From positions 1-64,000 of the forward strand of contig JAVVHE010000014.1 in NCBI GenBank assembly GCA_032249695.1: DNA of 64,000 nt, written 5' to 3'. This document shows positions 26,460 through 34,474 of this stretch, one piece after another. The DNA is from JAVVHE01 sp032249695. GTDB taxonomy: Bacteria > Pseudomonadota > Alphaproteobacteria > Sphingomonadales > Sphingomonadaceae. The position numbers were made by a program, and so were the translations under genes. The notes below the pieces were generated by a model, which searched no databases, was not told where the DNA came from, and worked only from the letters and a program-made list of their open reading frames with translations. The number at the start of each line of letters is the position of its first letter. Positions within the stretch are counted from its first letter, which is position 1.

Positions 26460-26574
26460 AGGCTAGCCGCGGTCATTCGCACAGGTCTCGTGGCGCTCCA
26501 TGCGACCCACCCTAACGGCTGCACCTTCGCCGCGCCAACTGGCGTCCGCTCCGGTTCGGGCCTAACGCGCGGCG

Positions 26575-28224
26575 ATGGCGGACACGCTGACCATTGGCCT
26601 CGCCCAGCTTGCCGCGCGCGTCGGCGACCTCCGCTCGAACGCCGAGCGCATCATCGCGGCACGCGCGGCGATGCCCGGCGCCGACCTGATCCTCACGCCC
26701 GAACTCAGCCTTGTCGGCTATCCGCCCGAGGATCTGGTGATGAAGCCAGCGCTGATCGCGGCGGCCGAGGCCGAGCTTCGGCGCCTCGCCGCAGCGACCG
26801 CCGACGGCGGCCCGGCGCTGCTCGTCGGCGTGCCGCTGCGCGAGGGCGAGCGCGTGCTCAACGGCGTCGCTCTGCTCGCCGACGGCGCAATCCAAGGCAC
26901 GACCGCCAAGCGCGAGCTGCCCAATTACGGACCGTTCGACGAGAAGCGCACCTTTTCGCCCGGCACCCCCCGCATCCTGACGCATCAGGGCGTGCGCATC
27001 GGCGTACCGATCTGCGAGGATATGTGGTTCGCGCCCGTCTGCACCGAGCTCGCCGCCCAGGGCGCCGAGCTTCTGCTCGCGCCGCACGGGAGCCCGTTCG
27101 AGATCGGCAAGGACGCGCGCCGCACCGCGCTCGCCCGCGCGCGCGCTGCCGAAACCGGGCTGCCGCTCGCCTTTGTCAACCGCACCGGCGGCCAGGACGA
27201 GCTGGTGTTCGATGGCTCCAGCTTCGCGGTCGATCCGGTCGGCCAGGTGCGACTGCGCCTGCCCGATTTCGAGGAGGCGCATGTGCTGACGCACTGGTCG
27301 CGCACGCCCGATGGCTGGCGGATCGCGCAGGGCGCGTGCGCGGCGCAGGACGAGGACCCGCTCGACATCTACCACGCGATGCTGATGGCGCTGCGCGATT
27401 ACGTCACCGCGAACGGCTTCCCCGGCGTGGTGCTCGGCCTGTCGGGCGGGATCGACAGCGCGCTTTCCGCAGCGGTCGCGGTCGATGCGCTGGGGCCCGA
27501 CAAAGTGTGGTGCGTGATGCTGCCCTCACGCTTTACCAGCGAGGACTCTCTGGAAGACGCCGCGGCGTGCGCGCGGATGCTCGGCTGCCGCCTCGATACG
27601 ATTCCCATCGAACCGGCGATGGAGGCGTTTGGCGCGATGCTCGCGCCCAGCTTCGCCGGCCGCGCGCCCGACGTCACCGAGGAGAATCTGCAATCGCGGG
27701 TGCGCGCGGTGACGCTGATGGCGCTTTCGAACAAGTTCGGCCCGATGCTGCTGACGACCGGCAACAAGAGCGAACTGTCAACCGGCTACAGCACCATCTA
27801 CGGTGACGCCGCTGGCGGCTATTCGGTGCTGAAAGATCTCTACAAGACGACAGTGTTCAAGCTCAGCCGCTTTCGCAATCTGGGCCGCACGCGCCTAGGA
27901 CTTGGGCCGGACGGGCCGGTGATGCCCGATCGTGTGATCGATAAGCCGCCGACCGCCGAGCTCCGCGCCGACCAGAAGGACGAGGACTCGCTGCCGCCCT
28001 ACTCCGTCCTTGATCGCATCCTGATCGGGCTGGTGGAGGACGACCTGAGCGCCGCCGACCTGATCGCCGCGGGCGAGGACGCCGCGACGGTCGCCCGCGT
28101 CGAGCGCCTGCTGTACCTCGCCGAATACAAGCGTCGCCAGGCGCCGCCCGGCGTCAAGATCGGCCGCCGCAGCTTCGGCCGCGACCGGCGATACCCGATC
28201 ACCAACTTCTTTCGGACGGCGTGA
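26575..28224 (+). CDS. nadE: Glutamine-dependent NAD+ synthetase
   Basis: The 549-residue enzyme makes NAD from deamido-NAD with glutamine as nitrogen source. The N-terminal nitrilase domain has the Glu-Lys-Cys triad: Glu in LTPELSLVGYPPEDL, Lys in KRELPNYGPFDEKR and Cys in VPICEDMWF. The C-terminal synthetase has P-loop GLSGGIDSALSAAVA and TTGNKSELSTGY. The final residues YPITNFFRTA are typical. It is divergent from plsY and monocistronic as far as I can see. Confidence 0.97.
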   Translation: MADTLTIGLAQLAARVGDLRSNAERIIAARAAMPGADLILTPELSLVGYPPEDLVMKPALIAAAEAELRRLAAATADGGPALLVGVPLREGERVLNGVALLADGAIQGTTAKRELPNYGPFDEKRTFSPGTPRILTHQGVRIGVPICEDMWFAPVCTELAAQGAELLLAPHGSPFEIGKDARRTALARARAAETGLPLAFVNRTGGQDELVFDGSSFAVDPVGQVRLRLPDFEEAHVLTHWSRTPDGWRIAQGACAAQDEDPLDIYHAMLMALRDYVTANGFPGVVLGLSGGIDSALSAAVAVDALGPDKVWCVMLPSRFTSEDSLEDAAACARMLGCRLDTIPIEPAMEAFGAMLAPSFAGRAPDVTEENLQSRVRAVTLMALSNKFGPMLLTTGNKSELSTGYSTIYGDAAGGYSVLKDLYKTTVFKLSRFRNLGRTRLGLGPDGPVMPDRVIDKPPTAELRADQKDEDSLPPYSVLDRILIGLVEDDLSAADLIAAGEDAATVARVERLLYLAEYKRRQAPPGVKIGRRSFGRDRRYPITNFFRTA

Positions 28225-28458
28225 CCACACTGGCGCTCAGGGCACGGGTTGATCGTCAGTTCCCACTCTTTCCACGCGCGACCGTGCGAACCAAACAGGT
28301 TACACACGGTCGATATACGCGGTTTGTCATGGCAACGCGCACACTGCGAAGGTCAAAAGATCCCCGATCCGTTTACGCCCTCGACCCCCTCAGGGCGTCA
28401 CCTCCGATCACTTCGCAAGAAGCCTGCTCCAGCCATCGGTGAACGCGGCGCTTCCGTC

Positions 28459-29310
28459 TTACCGGTCGCCGTCGAGGATATCGCCGAGCAACCCGAGCGG
28501 GCTGCTCTGGTCGGCGCCCTTGCTGCCGCCGCGCGCCACCGCCAGCACGCGGCCCGCCAGCCGCGAGAAGGGCAGCGATTGCAGCCACACGCTGCCGGGG
28601 CCGGTCAGGCGGGCGAAGAACAGGCCCTCGCCTGAGAACAGGATCGACCGCACGCCGCGCACCGTCTCGATGTCATAGTCGATCGTCGCGGTCATCGCGG
28701 CGAGGCAGCCGGTGTCGACATGGATCGTCTCGCCCGGCGCAAGGTCGCGCTCGACGATCGTGCCGCCCATGTGAACGAACACCATGCCGTCGCCGTCCAG
28801 CTGTTGCATGATGAAGCCCTCGCCGCCGAACAGTCCCGTCATGATGCGGCGCTGGAAGGCGATGCCGATCGTCACGCCCTTGGCGGCGGCGAGGAAGCTG
28901 TCCTTCTGGCAGATGATCCGCCCGCCATAGTCGCTGAGCTTCAGCGGCACGATGCCGCCCGGCGTGGGCGCGGCAAAGGCCACGCGCGCCGTGCCCACGC
29001 CGCGATTCATGAACACCGTCGTGAACAGCGACGCGCCAGTCAGCAGCCGCTTGCCTGCGCCCAGCAGCGCGCCGACGATCCCGCCGCCGCCCTGGTTGTC
29101 GCTGCCATCGCCGAACACCGTCGACATCTCGATGGCGGCGTCCTTCCACACGAAGGCGCCCGCTTCGCCCACGGCGGCCTCGCCGGGATCGAGCTCGATC
29201 TCGACAAACTGCAGATCGTGGCCGCGGATCGCGTAATCCACCTCGTCCTGCTGGCGCGGGCCGGCCCGGCCGCTGCCCTCATTGCTCCACGGATTGCTGA
29301 AGCTGCCCAT
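28459..29310 (-). CDS. AIM24/TIGR00266-family protein
   Basis: The 283-residue protein consists of repeated beta-strand units with Gly-rich turns. Family marks are YAIRGHDLQFVEIELDPGEA, EAGAFVWKDAAIEM, GLFGGEGFIMQQLDGDGMVF, VHMGG and FSGEGLFFARLTGPGSVWLQ. TIGR00266/AIM24 proteins form double-psi-like trimeric beta barrels; the bacterial function is not known. It is convergent with nadE across a 234-base spacer (28225-28458) in which I see no gene. Confidence 0.85.
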   Translation of the reverse strand: MGSFSNPWSNEGSGRAGPRQQDEVDYAIRGHDLQFVEIELDPGEAAVGEAGAFVWKDAAIEMSTVFGDGSDNQGGGGIVGALLGAGKRLLTGASLFTTVFMNRGVGTARVAFAAPTPGGIVPLKLSDYGGRIICQKDSFLAAAKGVTIGIAFQRRIMTGLFGGEGFIMQQLDGDGMVFVHMGGTIVERDLAPGETIHVDTGCLAAMTATIDYDIETVRGVRSILFSGEGLFFARLTGPGSVWLQSLPFSRLAGRVLAVARGGSKGADQSSPLGLLGDILDGDR

Positions 29311-29498
29311 CGTCTCCCTCCCGCTATGGCCGCACCATTTGCCTCAGTCTCCACGCCTGACGCCAGCGAAAGCCTCCCCTTGGTGCTCGTGCTCTTGACG
29401 ATCATGCCAGCGCCGCCTCCCGCGTCTTGGCTGGAAGTCGGCGCTCAGATCCCGGCTTGCGTTCGGATGACGGTTCGGGGGAAGGCGTGCGCCCACCC

Positions 29499-30863
29499 AT
29501 GACCGTCACCACGCGTTTCGCCCCGGCTCCATCGGGCCGCCTCCATGCGGGGAACATTCGCACCGCAATCCTCAACTGGCTGTTCGCCCGCGCGCTGGGC
29601 GGCCGCTTCCTGCTGCGGCTCGACGATACCGACCGGGCCCGCTCGACGCCCGAGGCCGCGCAGGCGATCCGCGAGGACCTTGGCTGGCTCGGCCTCCAGC
29701 CCGATGGCGAGGCGCAGCAATCGGTGCGTTTCGCCCGCTACGAGGCCGCGCTCACGCGGCTGGCGGCCGCGGGCCGCGCCTACCCCGCCTACGAGACGCC
29801 CGAAGAGCTCGAGCTCAAGCGCCGCCTGCAACACAGCCGCGGCCTGCCGCCGGTCTATGATCGCGCCGCTCTGAAGTTGACCGACGCCGACCGGGCGCAG
29901 CTGGAGGCCGAGGGCCGCCGACCGCACTGGCGCTTCAAGCTGGACACCGCCGAGCGCGTCCGCTGGGACGATCTGATCCGCGGCGACACGCATGTCGATC
30001 CCGCCAGCCTGTCGGACCCCGTCGTCCGGCGCGAGGACGGCAGCTGGCTCTACATGCTGCCAAGCGTGGTGGACGACATCGAGCTGGGCATCACCCACGT
30101 CATCCGCGGCGAGGACCATGTGCCCAACAGCGCGGTGCAGCTGCAGATGTTCGCGGCGCTCTGCGCGCCCGCCCCGGCGATGGCGCACGCCGCGCTGCTG
30201 ACGGGAGCGGAGGGCGCGCTGTCGAAGCGGCTCGGCAGCCTCGGCGTGCCGGCCTTCCGCGAGGAGGGGATCGAGCCGATGGCGGTCGTCGCCTATCTTG
30301 CGCGGCTGGGGAGCGCGGACCCCATCGAGCCGTTCACCGACCCTGGGCCGCTGATCGCCAGCTTCGACCTCGGCCGCCTCAGCCGCGCTCCTGCACGGTT
30401 CGACCTGGAGGAGCTGAAGGCGCTCTCCGCGAAGATCATCCACCATCTGCCGCACGAGGCGGTGGCGCACCGCTTGCCGGAGGCGATCGGGGCAGCGGCG
30501 TGGGAGGCGATCCGGGGCAATCTCACGCGCATCGACGAGGCGGCCGAATGGGCCCGGGTGCTGGACGGCGACCTGCCTCCGCCTCCGCTTCCGCCCGAGG
30601 ACGCCGTCTACGCCGCCACCGCGCTCGCCACCCTCCCACCCGCCCCGCTCGGCCCGGATAGCTGGGGCGCGTGGACCGCCGCGCTGAAGGCAGAGACCGG
30701 CCGCAAGGGCCGCGCGCTGTTCCTGCCGCTGCGCCTCGCGCTCACCGGCCGCGAGCATGGGCCGGAGATGGCAGCGCTTCTTCCCCTCATCGGCCACCAG
30801 CGCGCGGCGCGGCGGCTCGCCGCAGCCGTGGGGTCGCGCGGTGGCGGTGGCGACGCTATCTAG
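29499..30863 (+). CDS. gltX: Glutamate-tRNA ligase
   Basis: The 454-residue class I synthetase charges tRNA with glutamate. The ATG at 29499 gives MTVTTRFAPAPSGRLHAGNI with the HIGH-type motif LHAGN, followed by the KMSKS-type motif ALSKRLGS and HVIRGEDHVPN. Alphaproteobacteria often carry two GluRS paralogues; only one is in this window, so I cannot tell which tRNA set it serves. The anticodon-binding C-terminal domain is Pro/Ala-rich and compact. Confidence 0.92.
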   Translation: MTVTTRFAPAPSGRLHAGNIRTAILNWLFARALGGRFLLRLDDTDRARSTPEAAQAIREDLGWLGLQPDGEAQQSVRFARYEAALTRLAAAGRAYPAYETPEELELKRRLQHSRGLPPVYDRAALKLTDADRAQLEAEGRRPHWRFKLDTAERVRWDDLIRGDTHVDPASLSDPVVRREDGSWLYMLPSVVDDIELGITHVIRGEDHVPNSAVQLQMFAALCAPAPAMAHAALLTGAEGALSKRLGSLGVPAFREEGIEPMAVVAYLARLGSADPIEPFTDPGPLIASFDLGRLSRAPARFDLEELKALSAKIIHHLPHEAVAHRLPEAIGAAAWEAIRGNLTRIDEAAEWARVLDGDLPPPPLPPEDAVYAATALATLPPAPLGPDSWGAWTAALKAETGRKGRALFLPLRLALTGREHGPEMAALLPLIGHQRAARRLAAAVGSRGGGGDAI

Positions 30864-30872
30864 GCGGCAACA

Positions 30873-31187
30873 ATGGCATTCCTGAAGCCCGAACCGCGCA
30901 CGCTTCGTGAGCGATTGGCAGCGATCACGCGCGACCAGTGGCGGTTCGCGCTTGCATCAATCCTGGTCACTTCGGGGGTAATGACCGGCTTTCTGCTCGA
31001 ATCGCGATCGGGCTACGAATACGCGATGGCTCGGTCGCGCGTGCGCTTTATCGGGGGTTTCCCGGACAGTGCCGCGTTCGAGCGCGCGCGGACCGGCAAG
31101 CGCGAGCCCGAAGCGCGCCCCCTGCCCTCGCCCGCCGCGGGCGATTCCGTGCCGCTCGCCGCGCCCAGGGCGCCCAGCGCCCGATGA
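30873..31187 (+). CDS. Small single-pass membrane protein upstream of ribD
   Basis: The 104-residue protein has one membrane segment near residues 26-44 (ALASILVTSGVMTGFLLESR) and a Pro/Ala-rich C-terminal tail after GGFPDSAAFERARTGK. Its TGA overlaps the ribD ATG (ATGA), so it is translated with the riboflavin genes. It begins nine bases after gltX. Function is unknown; it may face the periplasm with its tail. Confidence 0.7.
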   Translation: MAFLKPEPRTLRERLAAITRDQWRFALASILVTSGVMTGFLLESRSGYEYAMARSRVRFIGGFPDSAAFERARTGKREPEARPLPSPAAGDSVPLAAPRAPSAR

Positions 31188-32185
31188 CCGGACGCCGCGA
31201 CCGCCAGCTTATGGCGCGGGCGGTCAGCCTCGCCGAAGACGCATGGGGCTCGACCGCGCCAAACCCCGCTGTCGGCTGCGTGTTGGCGCAGGACGGGCGC
31301 GTGATCGCCGAAGCAGCGACCGCCCCCGGGGGCCGCCCGCATGCCGAGCAGGCCGCCTTGCAGAAGGCTGGCGGCAACGCGCGGGGCGCGACTGCCTATG
31401 TGACGATGGAGCCCTGCGCGCACCACTCCGACCGCGGCCCGCCCTGCGCGGCGGGATTGGCGGAGGCGGGCGTAGCGCGCGTGGTCATCGCCCGGCTCGA
31501 TCCGTCCGAGCGCAACCATGCCGAAGGCGCCAAGCTGCTTGAGCGCGCCGGGATCGCGGTCGAAGTCGGGCTGATGGCGGAAGAGGCCGCGCCGATCACC
31601 GCGGGCTGGGAGTTCCGGCTCGTCCACGGCCGTCCGCGCGTGACGGGTAAGTTCGCGCTGTCGATCGACGGGCGCATCGCGCTCGGCTCGGGCGAATCGC
31701 AATGGCTGACCAGCGAAGCCGCGCGCATCCACGCGCACATGGAGCGGGCGCGGGCGGACATGATCATCGTCGGCCGCGGCACGCTTGAGGCCGACGATCC
31801 CGCGCTGACGGTGCGCGTACCCGGCCACGAGCACCGCTCGCCGCGCCCGATCGTCCTCACCGCCACGCTCGACCGCGTGCCCCCGCACCACAAGCTCGCC
31901 GCGCGCGATCCGCTCATCCTCGCCAGCCCGCAGGCGATCGACCGGCTGAAGGTCAACGACGCGCTGCTGGAGGGCGGGATGCAGGCCGCGACCGCCTTCC
32001 TGAAGGCCGACCGCGTCGACCGGCTGATGATCTACCGCGCGCCGATTCTCGTCGGCAACGACGGCTTGCCGGCAACCGGCCTCATCGGCGCGCAGCATCT
32101 GAGCGAGCTCCACAATCGCTGGCGCCGCACGCATGTCGAGGCGCTGGGACCCGATCTGCGGGAGGTGTACGAGCGCGTGCGCTAG
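31184..32185 (+). CDS. ribD: Riboflavin biosynthesis deaminase/reductase RibD
   Basis: The 333-residue bifunctional enzyme deaminates and reduces the pyrimidine intermediate of riboflavin synthesis. The deaminase domain has GRPHAEQAAL (His-Ala-Glu zinc/proton pair), VTMEPCAHH and PPCAAGL for zinc. The reductase domain starts near residue 150 (GRPRVTGKFALSIDGRIALG) and has VGRGTLEADDPALTVR and a late LLEGGMQAATAFL. The start ATG overlaps the previous stop, and all motifs are intact. Confidence 0.96.
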   Translation: MTGRRDRQLMARAVSLAEDAWGSTAPNPAVGCVLAQDGRVIAEAATAPGGRPHAEQAALQKAGGNARGATAYVTMEPCAHHSDRGPPCAAGLAEAGVARVVIARLDPSERNHAEGAKLLERAGIAVEVGLMAEEAAPITAGWEFRLVHGRPRVTGKFALSIDGRIALGSGESQWLTSEAARIHAHMERARADMIIVGRGTLEADDPALTVRVPGHEHRSPRPIVLTATLDRVPPHHKLAARDPLILASPQAIDRLKVNDALLEGGMQAATAFLKADRVDRLMIYRAPILVGNDGLPATGLIGAQHLSELHNRWRRTHVEALGPDLREVYERVR

Positions 32186-32234
32186 TTTGCAATTTTGCGA
32201 TTGCATCGCAATCCCATGTTCGCCAGATGGCTCT

Positions 32235-32705
32235 ATGGTCCTCTCCCCTTCCGCGGCGCGCCAGAAATGGCTGCGCGACTGGCATCGTTATTTCAGCCTG
32301 CTGTTCGCCCCGATGCTGCTGGTGTTTGCGCTTTCGGGCGGCATCATGGTGTTTCGGCTGAACGAAGCGCGACCCGGCGAGCCGCAGCCGCCTGCGCTGA
32401 TCCAGCGGCTCGGCAGCCTGCACAAGAACGCCCGCCTGGCGCTGCCGAGACCGCGCGGCGACGCTGCAAAGCAGCGCTCGGCCGCAGCGCCGCGCGCCGC
32501 AGCGGGCCGGGAGTCTCGGCGCGACGGCGTTGCGGTCACCGCGCTGAAAGCGTTCTTCGTGCTGGGTTCGCTCGGACTGTTCGTCACCACGGTGCTGGGC
32601 GCTTGGGTGGGCGTTGCGCACGCGCGTAATCGGCGGCTCGCTTGGTCGCTGCTCGCGGCGGGAGCCATCATACCTGCGGCATTGCTCGCCGCGGCTGCCC
32701 GCTGA
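32235..32705 (+). CDS. PepSY-type membrane protein within the rib cluster
   Basis: The 156-residue protein begins MVLSPSAARQKWLRDWHRYF and has a first membrane segment LLFAPMLLVFALSGGIMVFR with the W-H-R-x-x-[SG] signature of PepSY-associated membrane proteins, then a loop with GSLHKN and two further membrane helices (residues about 95-150). PepSY-type proteins are found with iron-reductase and flavin systems. Here it sits between ribD and ribE. No ribosome-binding site decides between ATG at 32235 and others. Confidence 0.65.
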   Translation: MVLSPSAARQKWLRDWHRYFSLLFAPMLLVFALSGGIMVFRLNEARPGEPQPPALIQRLGSLHKNARLALPRPRGDAAKQRSAAAPRAAAGRESRRDGVAVTALKAFFVLGSLGLFVTTVLGAWVGVAHARNRRLAWSLLAAGAIIPAALLAAAAR

Positions 32706-32737
32706 CGCCGGTCCGCAGCGCTGCTAGGCGGGGCCGC

Positions 32738-33343
32738 ATGTTCACAGGGATCGTCACCGATGTCGGCCGCATCCGCTTGGTCGCACCGCCGCCGGACAGC
32801 CGCATTGAGATCGAGACGGCCTACGATACGGCCGCCATCGCGCTCGGCGCGTCGATCGCCTGCTCGGGCGTATGCCTGACGGTCGTCGATCGCGGTCCGG
32901 GCTGGTTCGCGGTGCAGGTTTCGGCCGAGACGCGCGCGCGCACCGCACCCGATCGCTGGCGCGAGGGCGCGCGCCTCAATCTTGAACGCGCGCTGCGCGT
33001 CGGCGACGAGCTTGGCGGCCACATCGTCACCGGCCATGTCGACGGCGTTGGCGAGGTGCTTGCAATCGCCCCCGACGGCGCCAGCCACCGCGTCACCATC
33101 GTGGTCCCGCGCGCGCTCGCGCCCAACATCGCGCCCAAGGGCTCGATCACCGTCGACGGCGTGTCGCTGACGGTGAACGAGGTCAGCGACGATGGGCGCC
33201 ACACTGGCTTCGGAGTGAACATCATCCCGCACACCCGCACCCATACGACGCTCGAAGCACTCGCCCCGGGGTCGCACGTGAACCTGGAGATCGACATCCT
33301 GTCGCGGTATCTCGCCCGCTTGCTGGAAGCCCGCGTGGTATGA
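32738..33343 (+). CDS. ribE: Riboflavin synthase, alpha subunit
   Basis: The 201-residue enzyme joins two lumazine molecules to give riboflavin. It consists of two similar barrels: first MFTGIVTDVGRIRLV with ACSGVCLTVV, second GGHIVTGHVDGVGEVLAIAP with VDGVSLTVNEV. The TGHVDG motif and NIIPHTRTHTTLEAL are standard. It overlaps the next gene by four bases (ATGA). Confidence 0.96.
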   Translation: MFTGIVTDVGRIRLVAPPPDSRIEIETAYDTAAIALGASIACSGVCLTVVDRGPGWFAVQVSAETRARTAPDRWREGARLNLERALRVGDELGGHIVTGHVDGVGEVLAIAPDGASHRVTIVVPRALAPNIAPKGSITVDGVSLTVNEVSDDGRHTGFGVNIIPHTRTHTTLEALAPGSHVNLEIDILSRYLARLLEARVV

Positions 33344-34425
33344 GCGTCGCGGCGATCGAGGACATCATCGAGGACGCCCGCAACGGGCGCATGTTCATCC
33401 TGGTCGACGACGAGGACCGCGAGAACGAGGGCGACCTCGTCATCCCGGCACAGATGGCGACGCCCGACGCGATCAACTTCATGGCGCGCCACGGGCGCGG
33501 GCTGATCTGCCTCGCGATGACCCGCGCGCGCGTCGAAGCGCTCGGCCTGCCGCTGATGAGCCAGAACAACCGCACGCGCCACGCGACTGCGTTTACCGTC
33601 AGCATCGAGGCGAAGGACGGCGTCACGACGGGCATCTCCGCCCACGACCGCGCGCGCACCATCGCGGTCGCCATCGACGCAGCGAAGGGTCCCGACGCCA
33701 TCGTTACTCCCGGCCACGTCTTCCCGCTCGTCGCCCGTGACGGCGGCGTGCTGGTCCGCGCCGGGCATACCGAGGCGTCGGTCGATATGGCGCGGCTCGC
33801 GGGGCTCAACCCGGCGGGCGTCATCTGCGAGATCATGCGCGACGACGGCCGCATGGCGCGCATGGACGACCTGATCCCCTTCGCGCGCGAGCATGGCCTG
33901 AAAATCGGCACGATCCGCGACCTGATCGCCTATCGCCTGAAGCACGACCGCCTCATCGACTGCATCGGCTCCCGACCGCTCGCCTCGCGCTATGGCGGCG
34001 ACTGGCTGGCGCGGCTCTACGTCAACCGCGCCGAATATGCCGAGCATCTCGCGCTCACCAAGGGCGACATCCGCCCCGATCAGCCGACGCTGGTGCGGAT
34101 GCACGCGGTCAGCCTGTTCCACGATTTCCTGGGCGAGGACACGGGCCGCTCGGGCGTGCTCCACCGCGCAATGGAAATGATCGGCGCGGCGGGCGCAGGC
34201 GTCGTCGTGCTGATCCGCGATACCAGCCCCAACGTCCTCAGCCGCCAGCTGCTCGGCCAGGACTGGGACCCTCAAGCGGCGACGCTGCGCGATTACGGCG
34301 TCGGCGCACAGATTCTCGCCGATCTCGGCGTGCACGATATGGTGCTGTTGACCAACACCCACCGCGCCATCGTCGGCCTCGACGCTTACGGCCTCAACGT
34401 CGTCGAGGAGCGAGCTATCTCTTGA
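33340..34425 (+). CDS. ribB: DHBP synthase with degenerate GTP cyclohydrolase II domain
   Basis: The N-terminal 200 residues are a complete 3,4-dihydroxy-2-butanone-4-phosphate synthase: DDEDRENEGDLVIPAQ (metal-binding acidic loop), GHVFPLVARDGGVLVRAGHT and EASVDMARLAGL. The C-terminal 160 residues have the fold order of GTP cyclohydrolase II (RMHAVSLFHDFLGED, DYGVGAQILADLGV, NTHRAIVGLDAYGL) but lack the three zinc cysteines. Thus only DHBP synthase activity is expected, and GTP cyclohydrolase II must be encoded elsewhere. This RibBA-like form is common in alphaproteobacteria. Confidence 0.9.
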   Translation: MSVAAIEDIIEDARNGRMFILVDDEDRENEGDLVIPAQMATPDAINFMARHGRGLICLAMTRARVEALGLPLMSQNNRTRHATAFTVSIEAKDGVTTGISAHDRARTIAVAIDAAKGPDAIVTPGHVFPLVARDGGVLVRAGHTEASVDMARLAGLNPAGVICEIMRDDGRMARMDDLIPFAREHGLKIGTIRDLIAYRLKHDRLIDCIGSRPLASRYGGDWLARLYVNRAEYAEHLALTKGDIRPDQPTLVRMHAVSLFHDFLGEDTGRSGVLHRAMEMIGAAGAGVVVLIRDTSPNVLSRQLLGQDWDPQAATLRDYGVGAQILADLGVHDMVLLTNTHRAIVGLDAYGLNVVEERAIS

Positions 34426-34474
34426 GGGCAGCCTGCCGCAGCCCTAGACGCTGCCCCACAAGAGGAGGGACCCG

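Noticed and set aside
29445..30797. 450-codon minus-strand frame opposite gltX
   Set aside because: It is a shadow of the synthetase gene with no domain pattern.
32186..32737. FMN riboswitch near the riboflavin genes
   Set aside because: I searched by eye for RFN-type conserved blocks before ribD, the PepSY gene and ribE and found none.
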